In this document: one piece after another, positions 1 through 10,803 of the stretch
How the letters are laid out: each line of letters starts with the position of its first letter
How positions within the stretch are numbered: position 1 is the stretch's first letter
Source of the DNA: Apostichopus leukothele
Lineage: Eukaryota; Echinodermata; Holothuroidea; Aspidochirotida; Stichopodidae
NCBI GenBank assembly: GCA_010014835.2
Contig: JAAAKB020149556.1
Coordinates: 1 to 21,079 of the forward strand
Length of the DNA stretch: 21,079 nucleotides
Reading direction: 5' to 3'
The notes under the pieces: model-generated
Databases searched by the model: none
Seen by the model: only the letters and a program-made list of their open reading frames with translations
What the model was told of the DNA's origin: nothing
Made by a program: the position numbers and the translations under genes

Positions 1-290
1 CCAGGATATCAACCTAACGATCCGGGATCCAAAGAGATCAACCCACGATCCCAACACGTCAACCAGCGACTCTATGATATCAACTAGGGACTCTAAGATA
101 TCAACCAGGGACTCCAAGATATCAACCAGGGACTCCCTGATATCAACCAGGGACTCCAGGATATCAACCAGGGACTCCAGGATATCAACTAGGGACTCCC
201 TGATATCAACCAGGGACTCCCTGATATCAACTAGGGGCTCCAGGATATCAACCAGGGACTCCCTGATATCAACTAGGGACTCCATGAACT
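1..290. repeat. 21-bp minisatellite array, truncated by the window edge
   Basis: Ten units follow each other in exact 21-base register. They begin at 76, 97, 118, 139, 160, 181, 202, 223, 244 and 265, each opening with GATATCAAC and continuing with C/TAGGGACTC. Worn units precede them at 55, 34 and 5; the 5-to-34 step is 29 bases, so the left end is out of register. The array decays at 286. Variation is confined to a few columns: C or T before AGGG, a variable last triplet (CCT, CAG, CAA, TAA or CAT across the boundary), and one D-to-G type change at about 236. Units with the CCT variant contain CCCTG and CAGGG arms around an 8-base loop, so single strands could fold. The array probably continues upstream of base 1. 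Confidence 0.95.
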
Positions 291-292
291 AA
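2..292 (+). CDS. Repeat-encoded open frame, 5' partial, hypothetical
   Basis: No known protein is recognised. One plus frame is open from the first complete codon of the window to a stop just after the array, about 96 codons. It reads the 21-base unit as a heptapeptide, ISTRDS followed by L, K or R. An internal ATG lies at 74. Because 21 is a multiple of three, any open unit gives a long open frame, so openness alone is weak evidence. Two observations argue mildly for a real frame. The worn left part is also open despite its out-of-register step. The common C/T variation (ACC versus ACT) is silent here, but makes TAG in a neighbouring frame. The product would be a low-complexity, hydrophilic, Ser/Arg/Asp-rich repeat. 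It could equally be untranslated satellite DNA. No promoter or splice context can be judged because the upstream side is cut off. Confidence 0.15.
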   Translation, partial: QDINLTIRDPKRSTHDPNTSTSDSMISTRDSKISTRDSKISTRDSLISTRDSRISTRDSRISTRDSLISTRDSLISTRGSRISTRDSLISTRDSMN

Positions 293-1201
293 AGAGGATG
301 TAGTCTTTCCTTGTATCATAACAAAATCTTAGAGATAAAAGTCTTGGACTACTGATCCCATCACAAACTGAACCAAGCCACGGATGTGCCTGTACATATG
401 GTGTTATCACTATTCCCAAATACCAAGGGTCTTATGTCCATGTTAGCACTGGAATTAAGGGGTGAGGACAAGTTTATCCTGGTAGAGGAGATGGATTAAG
501 GCATCATTATCACTGTTCAGATCTAAGCCGGTAGTAGACCAAAAAAAAGACCGTATTGAGAGATGCATATGGGTTCGGGTCAAAGCATTTGATCTCACTG
601 GAGACATGAAATAAATCTGGTTTGTATCTATGTCAGTTAAAAGCTTCACATTCCATATCATCCCCTAATCTAGCACATGTACTAATGTAGTGATATAGAT
701 GACATCTGAACAGAACAATAAAAATAATAGGTAACCAAGGTAAAAAACCCAAAGATGTAAACACAAACCGTGAAGTTGTCACGTTGAAGTATTAGGAGTA
801 TAAATTTTCAACATCCTTCTATGTCGTGCTCAACTTCTGACAACATTCCGGGTCATAAAGGAGATAAGCCAACAGTGATATGTTAAACATCCATGGTGCT
901 TGCATCCGGTATGCCAGTGTAGTTGATGTACTCAACTACAACCATCGCTAGCTCAATAAGACAAAGAAGAGAACACAGCTCCTCCCACCAGCAATTCTTA
1001 TGTGATCATCAGTGATCATGTTAACATGGAATGTTGGAAAATTACATTAAATTTCTATTGGCTCTATTACAAAATGATACAACCTAGCAATAAAATGCCA
1101 TTCTTATAAACATGACCTACTTGTTTTTTTCAGGTCATTTCTTCTTTTTAATTATTACAAGCCTATGCTGAACTCCCCTGATCCACATCAAAAATATTCA
1201 A
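293..1201. other. Unassigned non-coding stretch
   Basis: I see no repeat array, RNA gene or convincing exon. A 68-codon ATG-initiated frame runs on the minus strand at 661-455 with a mixed, protein-like composition (hydrophobic, charged and aromatic residues). It has no recognisable domain, and a stop lies just upstream of its ATG. At 1002-1018 two TGATCA palindromes sit ten bases apart. Nothing else stands out. Confidence 0.4.
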
Positions 1202-1597
1202 CTAAAAAGCCCAATGGAACTTGCCAATGGATAGCACTCGTGAAAGGTTATTTGTGGACATGAAAATGGCTCTGGAAATTTGTTCCCATACTGCCAATTT
1301 GTTACATTTTTTCACAGGGATTATTGCCTTGGGCATGATAGTATAGCTTAAGAGAAGAAGACCTTCAACTGAACCAAACTTGGCTTCCTCTATTATCATC
1401 ACGGCTATTCCTTCTCACTCTCTCAGCAAATCTGAGCAGACAGTCACAGTGTTGTGGTTACCCACATGTGGTACATTGATGGTGTTGTCAAGCAGTAAAG
1501 CATGGAGGGGTCTTTCCACGAAGGAACGCCGTGCCGTGTTGGGTGAAGGCAACAAGATTAAAGCTGGACAACAGAGTATACCATCGATTGATGCAAA
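1202..1597 (-). pseudogene. Possible decayed coding stretch, family unknown
   Basis: Reading the minus strand from 1597 to 1202, one frame is open for about 131 codons apart from one internal TGA at 1417-1415. The part before the TGA has 60 codons and the part after it 70. The translated residues look protein-like, for example RRSFVERPLHALLLDNT before the interruption and KLAVWEQISRAIF after it, with mixed third-codon bases. No motif or family is recognised. There is no clear in-frame initiator at the 5' end, and a stop bounds it directly upstream. The local base composition is somewhat richer in G+C than its flanks. A plus-strand frame over part of the same DNA (1380-1667) is also open, so the strand is uncertain. 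It may be a gene remnant, a transposon fragment or a chance open frame, and chance cannot be excluded in a window of this size. Confidence 0.18.
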
Positions 1598-1667
1598 CTA
1601 TCTTTTTACTTTAACAATCCCTAATATGTTTTCTCTTCCCTTTTTTCTATATTATTGTCCAACATAA

Positions 1668-4600
1668 AGTACTTTCTCTCCATACCAATACTCATGGAGA
1701 GGTATGCTTGTTCCACTGGGATCTGTGTAGTTATTACAACAGGACCAAAGAACACAGAATAACTTTATTCTACAAATGACAGCTATATTAAATCACCTTC
1801 TAGTCTGACTGCTATGGATATCACTGACAGGTCAGTGTTACCATGATCACTGTAACAGGAATGACACATTCTGTCATTGTAAGTAGCATACCAGCTACCA
1901 CACACAAAGCTATTGGGACCAAATCACTCCACAACTGATGAAAATGTTGCTAAGAATATGTCATACTGTTGGGTGCTCCCAAGTTTATATCAAATGTTAA
2001 GAGAGAAAAACCAATCTTAGTCACATGACAAAGTTCTTGAGACTGGTAGAATGTTTATTAGAGTTGTTGTTGATCATAGGTTAGGTCAAGATCGTTTCAT
2101 ACCTTGAGAGGGGGGTCCCAAGGGTACAATTACATCAAAGACTCCTTCCTGTGAGCAGGGCTGTATAAGAGATTAAGATCTTCACTCTCTTTTTTCTTCT
2201 TTTTTTTGGATTTGAGCTAGTTAAAATGTGCCCTCCAGAAAAATGCTGTCAAAAATTAAAGATTTCAGGGTCACTTTGGGCGGATGGGATTTGGATTGAA
2301 GAGAAGATTGCAATCTCAAATTTGAGCCATCAGGGAACAATCTGTATCCCTTTAAAAGAATAAGGAATTGCACAACAACAAGAACATTGCACATACAATC
2401 TGTAGGATCATTAAAGAGCAGGGACAGGTTTTCAAAATATAGCTTGTAAGTGGGTGCGCGTGTGTTTGTTCATGCTGAAATTACGGATGTGATCATAACA
2501 GTCAGTGTGCTCTTAGTAAAATGTGCAAAAATATATTAATGTGCAAAATACCTGACAAAGTCTCTTCCAATGAAGAACATTTGCCTACAATCATATAGTT
2601 GGTCAGATGTTTTCAGAAGAAAGCATTGCATGGTTTATGAGTCATGCAGTTCCTCACAATGAAATTATTTTCCTTCCATGATGAAAACTGGCCACTAGCT
2701 ATTTCCAACTTGGATATATATCAAACAACTAATGGGGCTACAATGTCATCTACATCTAACACTTTGAGGCGATTCAGTCATTTTGCTCAGAAATTTTAAG
2801 ATCAATGATCTTTGTGAACCAAGTAATCCCTGATCGACAAACAAACTACAGCACAGTAATTTGTCACACATCACTGAAGCTGTATTCTGGACTACATTGT
2901 GTAATGGCCTTTTGGTTTAGAACAGTTAAGAGTCCATTAGTGAACTTGGTATGCTCCGTGAGCATGTACAGTTTATTCTTTAATTATGTATAATGTAACT
3001 AAGAGAAATCAAGCATTCCGTCTCACAATGGTCAATGACTTCAAAGTTCTGAAATAGTGCATTAACATTCCTGATTTTAATCTTGTTGGCTGATATTCTA
3101 TTGCCAATGTTGCTCTCTGAAACACTTTCATGTTCAAATTTGAGCTGAACAACGACATGTTAACGGCTAAAAACAAACATTTCATAGTTAACAAGTTGTT
3201 GACTGTCAAGCAACCTTACAGTCGAAAAGTTTTAATTTATGGTATCTATTATAGCTAAAGAGAAATGTTACAAAACTATAAGTCAGCTATGATTCATTAT
3301 GGAAAGAAGTTAAACCTGACTCGTGGTCCTCCAAACAGTAAATACTAATAACTGATCTGTTAGCTTTGTAGAGTTGACCCTGCAAGAAAAGTCCTTCTTT
3401 TCTTAAAGCTTTCCATGAGAGGCATCCGTCCCTCCTATTCACTTATTGCATCTGTTTCTTTCATTTTGAAATCAACACTACCTTTGATTCTCTTTGCTTT
3501 TTGGCAAAAACAGGTAAAAACATCCATTCTCAGGTTGCAGGTCAACCCCTTTGCCACATTCCAAAAGACGCTCTCTCTCCACTCAAGATACAGCTCAAAT
3601 GTACCCAACAGTGACATTTTAAATTACCCCAGATTTGGGTAAAATTTGAAGGAGAGTAAGATCAGGCATTGATACTTATCGGCATCTGGTGATCAATAAT
3701 GCCTCCCTTAAAGAATAAAGAAGGTTGATATCACCCAACGTGACATTTAGTCGAGATTGCTTTATCCTAAGGATGCAATCTGACATGTAACCAAGAGAAT
3801 AAAGTGCAAATTTTGTCGAACTTGCAAGAAGACCTAAGAATTTCAGCTTTAGACTAAGGGCACTTGATTCCATCTCTTTCATCCTATTGGCTCTCTCTGT
3901 ATCTCTCTATTTCTCCTTTGAAAACATTCAACCTCAATCGGGCCTCTAACAACTTTCCTTTTCTTTCCAATGAATCGATGTGCCTAAGGCCAGCAGAGTT
4001 TGCAATAAAAGGACTAAAAACATGAACTACAAGTGTAAGGTTACGATAATGTCCAAGACACACTAGCCATAGACTGTACTTTAAACTTACCCTGTAATGA
4101 ATTAGATCTCCTATTTATGTTAATGAGACTAACTTCATAGCAAATTAAATGCACCATGGCAAGACCTTGAATAATGAGGAACAAGGTACAAAGCTTATGA
4201 AAGGCATGTTAAACTACAAGTAAAAACAGAGGACAAGGGAACCTGGGAGGAACTAGCAATAATGAAACACAGTACTAATGCAAAGACATTAATATTAAAA
4301 TTCCAAGGTTGTCAATTCATGTTGCCGTGGGCACACCTCATTTGAGACAAACCTTATCAATCCTTCTTCTTACCAAAATAATCTTGTCTCTTCACAGCAC
4401 AAAAGCCTAACCAGCAAATATCCAGAAATTTCCCAGAAAAGTAAATTTAAACTTGCATGCTAGATTTTCAATGTGATGCAAAACAGTTATGAAACATACA
4501 GACCATCCACACAAAAATTGTATGCATTGGTTTTTGATGCAATTCTGCCAAGAAATTTATCTCCAGAAGTTTCCCATTTTTCATTGCTAATATTTACCTT

Positions 4601-5310
4601 GCCTTCTTTCTACGTAGCCTTTTGTCAGCATCCTGGTATGTTCTAAATCATGTCTTAGACCTAACATCCTACACCTGCCTATTCACTTGCAATCACTGTA
4701 ATTTCTCCTGTCAGAGCTTGCCTCAAGCTAATTGGTTTTCTCTCTCCTGTGTTTTCGTTTTCACAAATGATAAAATGTGAACTTGGATTTACAAACCCTC
4801 GAGCAATAACTGGTTTGTCTGGGCTTTTAAAATCTTCAGCAGCACTGAATAAAAATGATATGCTTATGGTTATGTAATCCTACAAGGCAATAGGCAAGCT
4901 GACAACTAATATTAAAGTGTACTTTTATATGCAATGCTGACATTAAAACAAAAACACAGCTTTTGTATGTTTGAATGAATGCCAATGTCAGCAAAATGGT
5001 GACTATCAGCAATACTAGAGATAGAATTAATCTTCCTTTCTGTATTTATGTCACTTGAGGGTTCTCTTTGAAGAAATCACTTCTTTAACTTATGGTAGCA
5101 TGCACAAGTTGAATAACTAGAACCACTGCAATACACATACTTATAGAAACAAGACTTATTGGTGTGAATTTAAAGCAGCAAATCCATCTGATGTTAGGGT
5201 AAGAGATGGAGGATGAGGACTGATCCATTAAAATTATTTACCCTGCCTCACTTTAGATCAGAGACACAGCTACATATTTAATCTCCCACTTTCAATCTTT
5301 TAGTCACCAA
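1668..5310. other. Long AT-rich stretch without a convincing gene
   Basis: There is no tandem array, RNA gene or transposon end that I can support. Two adjacent small inverted repeats lie at 1822-1837 (CACTGAC/GTCAGTG, loop 2) and 1837-1856 (GTTAC/GTAAC). Minus-strand ATG frames of 60-68 codons occur at 3882-3676, 3617-3435 and 3209-3009, and a 75-codon plus frame overlaps the middle one. None shows a recognisable domain or a consistent exon pattern, and their lengths are within what chance gives. Short pyrimidine-rich (CT) runs occur near 3571 and 3890-3920. Confidence 0.4.
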
Positions 5311-5311
5311 T

Positions 5312-5321
5312 CCCCCCCCCC
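5312..5321. repeat. C10 homopolymer run
   Basis: Ten consecutive C residues are followed within 30 bases by CCCC and CC(T/A) runs, all on the plus strand. The minus strand is correspondingly G-rich. It is one of several C runs in the window that share this orientation. Confidence 0.9.
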
Positions 5322-7040
5322 ATTTCCCCTCCACCATACACCCTGCTGCTGATTGTCATTCATTGTAGTGAGATATAAATAAAAAGTTGCTGTTCTAACA
5401 CATAAAGTCCATAACTACTGTATAGCAGCTGTTTCATAATTATTCCAACTTCTAACCATTTTTAGTCTTGTTTTTTCTCTGTTTGTTACTGCCTTTGTTT
5501 ATGATATAAATGAATCATGTTATGTTACAATTCTATCCCAGAGATACTACTGTAGGCATATCTGTCTGTCTGTGAACACCGCTAACCACAGCCTGCTATG
5601 CAGTGTATTGTATAAAACTGATGAGGCAGAATGCTGTATTATTGATTGAACTGTAGCAATACCAGCAAAAGGTTTGCAGATGTAAAGAATTTTTTACACA
5701 CCATAAATATGAATGAATGATACAACTGCTATTAAAATTGACAAAGATAACAATTCAGTGAGCTGAATGCTATACATTTTATAGATAGTGCCCAATGTAT
5801 ACCTTCAATACAGTTACTTCATTGATAGAGAAAGGCAGTGGTAATATAAGGTCTCCAGTTTGAGGGTACGGAAGGGAGCTCTGTGTACTGCAAACAAATT
5901 TGGCTTTATATGTGACAGAGAGTGGAATATAAGCCCAACTAATATTCTAACACTCATCAGGTTAAGAATCAACTTAGCAGATATCTACAAAGAAGGCAGT
6001 GACAAAAGGATCGGGAGTAGATTAGAATATTACTAGTTACTATGGAAACCTTCTACACTACCTACAATGCCCCCTCCCTGATCCATTTGCTTACCCCTTT
6101 CCAGTTACTACAACCTAAACAAAACAAAACAAAATAAAATTGACAAAACTAATCACAGAAAGCTTTGAGAAGTCAGCTAATTCTCTTATGAAAATGAAAC
6201 CTCTGGTGGAATGTAAAGTCATACCAGTGAACCAGCAGTCTCATATCATTACTTAGTTAGACACTGCTAGGATCGTTGGGAATGGATTAACATACCTCGA
6301 TCTGGCAGGAGTTGGCTATGACATTATGTACTAGGACACAGTAGGGTTCAGAATGCTCTGTAAGACTAGTTTAAGAAAGCAGCGTGAACACAACAGGAGC
6401 TGCAATGTGACAGGATAACTTGGATCAAAACAAAAGCAAGAATAAACAGCTACCTTTTCTGCAGCCTGCTACAAATATTTCCATGCATGCTGCTTTGGAA
6501 ATCTTGTAAACAAATTTCCTGCTTGTGATCTAAAGCAGCTTGCTGCATCAAAATACCACAACTTCCATCTATCACGATTCTTTTCTATCATGATTCCATC
6601 TATCATTAAAATGGGCCATGGTCCACATAAATTTATAATAAACGCAACAATCATTCAGTTCACACAATTACATTACTTCAGTCAGTAAGTATCTAAGAAG
6701 ATCTACTAAGGTTAGAAAAAAATGTTAAAAAAAATTTAAAAGAAAAGATGCAAAAAATGCAAAAAGCTCTAACTAAGGTTTTCCTACCATTGATAAAACA
6801 GAGAAATAAAACCATAGTTCAGAACTACCAAATAACCTCTTCAATCAATTTAAAATGTAGCCCTGTACAATGCATTTTCTGCCTGATTATGCAAGCTAAT
6901 ACTACAACTATTACAGTTTTCCCTGTGGTTCCTTTGTGTTGTATGTATTGAGGCTCATGAAGGGAAACATCTCACCTCTATAGTCAAAGATGATTTTAGT
7001 AAAAAATGAGCATTGTGAGAAGGAGGACAGTCTTATTTCA
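5322..7040. other. AT-rich stretch with short simple repeats only
   Basis: A (TCTG) run of about three and a half units lies at 5561-5574. An (AAAAC)-type run with A-rich decay lies at 6117-6140. Imperfect copies of a CTATCA-containing 12-16-mer are crowded into 6564-6608. I see no coding exon, RNA gene or larger repeat. Confidence 0.4.
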
Positions 7041-7050
7041 TCCCTCGCCA

Positions 7051-7060
7051 AAAATGGCGG
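7051..7060 (+). promoter_or_regulatory. YY1-type motif overlapping an ATG
   Basis: AAAATGGCGG matches the long YY1 consensus (AAnATGGCGGC-like) in all core positions. In vertebrates this motif is typical of sites just downstream of transcription starts, where its ATG often serves as the initiator codon and the motif faces along the transcript. Here the ATG at 7054 opens a 24-codon frame ending with TGA at 7126-7128, beginning MAEMTAVRDEF. It lies at the left edge of a locally more G+C-rich, purine-rich segment (7050-7320). No splice donor could be convincingly placed inside the short frame. Confidence 0.35.
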
Positions 7061-7138
7061 AAATGACAGCTGTTCGTGATGAGTTTAGTAGAATATTATC
7101 AGAGAGACGGATGAGATCATTAATCTGAGGCGAGGGGA

Positions 7139-7321
7139 ATGGAGTCAGAACCCAGGGGCATCAGAGGTAGAAGCGTGAAGATGGGAGGCATTATTGACGG
7201 ATCAAACAGTCATCTGAGGCAGAGGAGGAGGAGGAAGGCAGCAGCATCAGTCTGCTTGCATGAACAGTGTGAAGTAACATACTATGATGATGATGATATG
7301 ATTGCAGCCTGCCACAAGTGA
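7139..7321 (+). CDS. Small purine-rich open frame, hypothetical
   Basis: A 60-codon frame starts with ATG at 7139, about ten bases after the short frame that opens in the YY1-type motif at 7054. Its residues are strongly patterned. There is an Arg/Lys block (RQRRRRK, from a GAG/AGG run at 7222-7236) near the middle and an Asp run (DDDD, from a GAT run at 7284-7297) near the end. Both come from short trinucleotide repeats, so the composition may reflect simple-sequence slippage rather than protein selection. No domain or family is recognised. It could be part of a 5' untranslated leader following the motif at 7051. Confidence as a translated gene is low. Confidence 0.1.
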   Translation: MESEPRGIRGRSVKMGGIIDGSNSHLRQRRRRKAAASVCLHEQCEVTYYDDDDMIAACHK

Positions 7322-7329
7322 CTTTCTGC

Positions 7330-10230
7330 TGGCTATGACAATCACCCGAGGCCTTAGTAAAGATCAACTAAAATAACTTCAGAGAACTCAGATAGCTAAA
7401 TATCTAACAGACTATTAGATTCCTTCTGTTATATATCCTAGCTACATTAAAGTGTTGATTAGAAAGAAGATAAATGTGGTGGATGTTGTTGTTTTAAGGT
7501 TTCTAAAATTTTAAAAGGGGTTATCAGCTTCTGCATTAGCTTCTTAGTCTTTCAAACTAAATCATGTCTAAATGAACATGTTAACTATACAAAGTTCTGT
7601 AATGAGATGATAATTGAAAGATATCACCTGAAACATTTCAAACTTTACCAAAGTGTCAGAATTCCAGGTTGTAATTATTCAGTTCACGCACCTTGAATAC
7701 TATCTTCTGCTCTGTCATTTCATATTCTTCAAGACATTTGAGACTAGCATCGATTCAGTACTTAGAGTAATGATCCCACTGGTTATATATAGGAGACAGT
7801 ACAAGATTGATTAACATCCAGGCTGTGTGATGAGCAGTCTGCTAATACCATAAAACCTGCTTCTTGTAACTTTCTTGCCTCATGTTTTATTTATGGGACA
7901 GTATGTCTCCACGGTGACCAACATAAGAACCACAATTCTATCTCTTTCTTCCTTGTAAAAGCATCCATATATATGTCAAAGCTTTCAGGAATTAACCAAA
8001 GAAATCCTTGGATGACGGATCATGAAACACAACATATTTAAGTTAAAATATTTAAAAATATATCAACTTCCAGAAATAACTTTTCTAGCACCGGTGATGA
8101 ACCAACATATATAATTACATATTCAGTTTTGTTTAATCCAAGTAATCTTTATATCCAGGGATGTGTAAGTGAGATGGATATACAACAATTTCAGAACGAC
8201 TTTAAACAAATCAATCAAAATTTAATGCATGTCTAATCCTTTTCAAGTTTACACTTCTGATCGACAGGATTTGAAATTTGTTGTTAATGTTGTTGACGTT
8301 TATTCTTTATCAAACGTGTTTCCTTTCATAGTATGAACAAAAGCTAGCAAGAGACATACATGTACATTCATCACAAGTTTCAAGCTGCTAAGTACTGGTT
8401 CATCTCACTGAAAATAACACCACTATCCAGGTGGATAAGCTTACACAACGTGAACTATGAATTATTAAAGTAATGTTAACACAAGACTACAGACACATTC
8501 TCTCATTAAATACATCCAATTTTGGGGGGGAATTCCCATACTTCCTTTTAAATTCCATACCACAAAAACTCTTCCGATTATGGTGTTTGATACCAGCACA
8601 CAATGACTACTATCATGTTCCTAGCTGCATAAATAATTATAGATTTCAAATCACAAACTAACCAGACTCATAGCCAGTGAAATCAACTTCTTTTAACACA
8701 ACCAAACAGTAATCCTTCTTAGCCAATAACATCAAGCATACTATGTGTGTTCTTGTCTACTTCTGAACTATTCAAGATGCATACATTCGTTTATTTCATT
8801 TATTTCTGCCATTAAATCACAATGACGTACATTTGTTATTGTTAATACATATTTATGGTGCTCAATGAGGCAGCGGGACCAGAAGTAAGATAACTTTTAG
8901 AGTCTGGTCCCTTACAAAGTAAATCGAGAAAATTAACTTTTATGTAGAGAATAGAAAATATTAACAATGTTTGAAATAGCATAGAAATTTTATGCCAATA
9001 TTTCAAGTGTAAACGTCACACGCAAAACATTGTAACCTAATAAAAACTTTGCCTAACTTGAGTATGGTGTTCTTGCTATCTTGTTCTTCAGCAATCTCAG
9101 CTGAGAAAAACCTCACAGTCAAACCTAGAATGTTAATATAGGGTACATTATACTTTGCATTATTCAATGACTCCTTATTTCACTCTTAACATTTTTCTCA
9201 GTAATGTAAATTCTGGTCTTGTCTTCATAAGTACAGTCATTTCTACAGCTAGTATAATTGGCCAATTCATTAATACTTGTGAGACACACCCAAATTACTT
9301 TTCTGTTCTCTTTCAATATTAAAGTGGTTTTGATGCGGAAAGTTTGATATTGTAGTGAATGATACCAAATGGGAAGAAGTGATATGGCTGATATGAAAAC
9401 CAGGACAAGGCCAGGAATGCCAAAACCAAATATAATTACATTAAAATTTCATCAATGGATGGTACCGGTTTGCGTTTCAAACCAAGACCAATAATTAAAT
9501 AACTTCAGGGAGGCCTTTTTACTACCAGTTCCGTCGATAATGGCCTTTAAAGATAACGATATATATATTATATATCTCCCTCTCGTTAAGACCATCATTC
9601 AGTACCCTTGGCGATCAATGATTGGCCATTTTGCTCTCTTCATCAGCTAAAACATATTCCGAGGTGAACTTTCCAGAGACTGATGGAAGTCAAGAACAAA
9701 CATCAGTTCAATAACAGACAGATTGGAGCCTTCAGCGGTCAATGGCATAAATACTTCCAACAATTTCCTTTGCAAGGGAATTTTTTGACTTCTCTATCCT
9801 CAGATGGTAACATAAAAAGATTTTTCTTTCATAAAAACTGAGCAAATTTGTTGATAAGCTTTTGCCTCTATTGTGACATTCAATTCAATCAAAGGTTTAT
9901 GAGTGAAAGGAGTTATTGCTCACGACTGCGACAAACAAAACCCTGCCAAAGATTAATTTGTACTAAGCAGAGTCACGTTTTGAGCTGGCTTCCCAATAAC
10001 GCTTGCAATAAAACAACAAACTAGCTGGTCAAACAGACAAGAAAGAACAAATAGCAATGAATAAAATATTCTGGGGATTTTGGAGGTTATTTTTAGGTAA
10101 AACTACAAGAAATCAGACAACAAGCATAGAAAATTTGTTGAGATTGGATGTATAGTATTTAGGTAAGTATTGAGAGTAGGTTACATTTACTTTCACTATG
10201 TATACAGTGCTTTTAATTTGATATACTGTA
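7330..10230. other. AT-rich stretch without a convincing gene
   Basis: I see only small items. A G7 run lies at about 8524-8530. An alternating AT near-palindrome (G[AT]nC) lies at 9558-9576. Otherwise there are ordinary AT-rich bases. No frame stands out on either strand, and no tRNA-like or other structured RNA pattern was noticed. Confidence 0.4.
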
Positions 10231-10231
10231 T

Positions 10232-10386
10232 GAGTGGTTAGATTCACACTGGGTAGCTTGAGCAAGTATGAGCAAGTATGAGTGGTTAGATTCACACTGG
10301 ATAGCTTGAGCAAGTATGAGCAAGTATGAGCAAGTATGAGTGGTTAGATTCACACTGGGTAGCTTGAGCAAGTATGAGTGGTAAGG
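10232..10386. repeat. Nested minisatellite: 28-bp unit with a variable 10-bp spacer repeat
   Basis: Three copies of a 28-base unit (starting GAGTGGTTAG, ending GGTAGCTT or GATAGCTT) begin at 10232, 10280 and 10338. They are separated by the 10-mer GAGCAAGTAT, present twice (10260-10279), three times (10308-10337) and once (10366-10375). A fourth 28-base unit starts at 10376 and breaks off after about ten bases. The three full copies differ at a single position (GGG versus GGA), so the expansion looks recent. The array is embedded in AT-rich sequence. A minus-strand frame reads through part of it, which I take to be incidental. Confidence 0.95.
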
Positions 10387-10608
10387 AATTGCAACAAAGG
10401 AAACTCTGATATCTGCAAGATGGAATCATCTCAGATTTTCTGTATAGTCTCTAAATTTAATGAGAAGATACATATGTTGTATCTGATGACCAGGGGTTAG
10501 GGTTTCTTACTTTCTGGTCAGAAGTTAACTGAACCCTGCTTTACCTAAGAGATTGCCATTGTTACAGCCATTGACTGCTCTTGAAGAGTGAGTTTCCATC
10601 TTTAGTAC

Positions 10609-10803
10609 ATGAAAAGTTGCTACCATCAAATTAAAAAATTTGTTGTATCCTCTGTGCCTATTTTCATTGTTCCTAGTGCCATTTTGCAGGACTATGGAAA
10701 GAAATGTTTTCAGTTACTGCATCTGTTCCTCAACAATCCAACTTGGTGGCTGGTACCAGCAGATTCTGAACACATGTATACAGCAGTAACTAAATGTTGT
10801 TAG
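10609..10803 (+). CDS. Small open frame with an acceptor-like site, hypothetical
   Basis: A 64-codon frame opens at an ATG (10609) directly after an in-frame stop and ends with TAG. Its residues look protein-like, with several aromatic and cysteine positions (for example the stretch NNPTWWLVPADSEHMYTAV near the C-terminus). A good acceptor-like sequence lies inside it at about 10660-10689: a pyrimidine-rich run ending TTTTGCAG before GACTATGG. The second half (DYGKKCFQLL onwards) might therefore be a terminal exon rather than an ATG-started gene. No family is recognised and no partner exon was found. A chance frame is the main alternative. Confidence 0.13.
   Translation: MKSCYHQIKKFVVSSVPIFIVPSAILQDYGKKCFQLLHLFLNNPTWWLVPADSEHMYTAVTKCC

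Noticed and set aside
1822-1856. Two adjacent small inverted repeats, as transposon ends or a structured RNA
   Set aside because: The stems are only 7 and 5 base pairs with tiny loops, and no flanking target duplication or longer pairing was seen.
3009-3882. Three minus-strand ATG frames of 60-68 codons in a row, as exons of one gene
   Set aside because: They lie in different frames, have no matching splice signals between them, and overlap plus-strand frames of similar quality.
9558-9576. AT palindrome as a regulatory dyad
   Set aside because: It is a simple alternating AT run with an off-centre symmetry, expected in AT-rich DNA.
10113-10313. Minus-strand open frame across the nested minisatellite as a gene
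   Set aside because: Its repeated residues come directly from the tandem repeat, and it shows no other coding sign.
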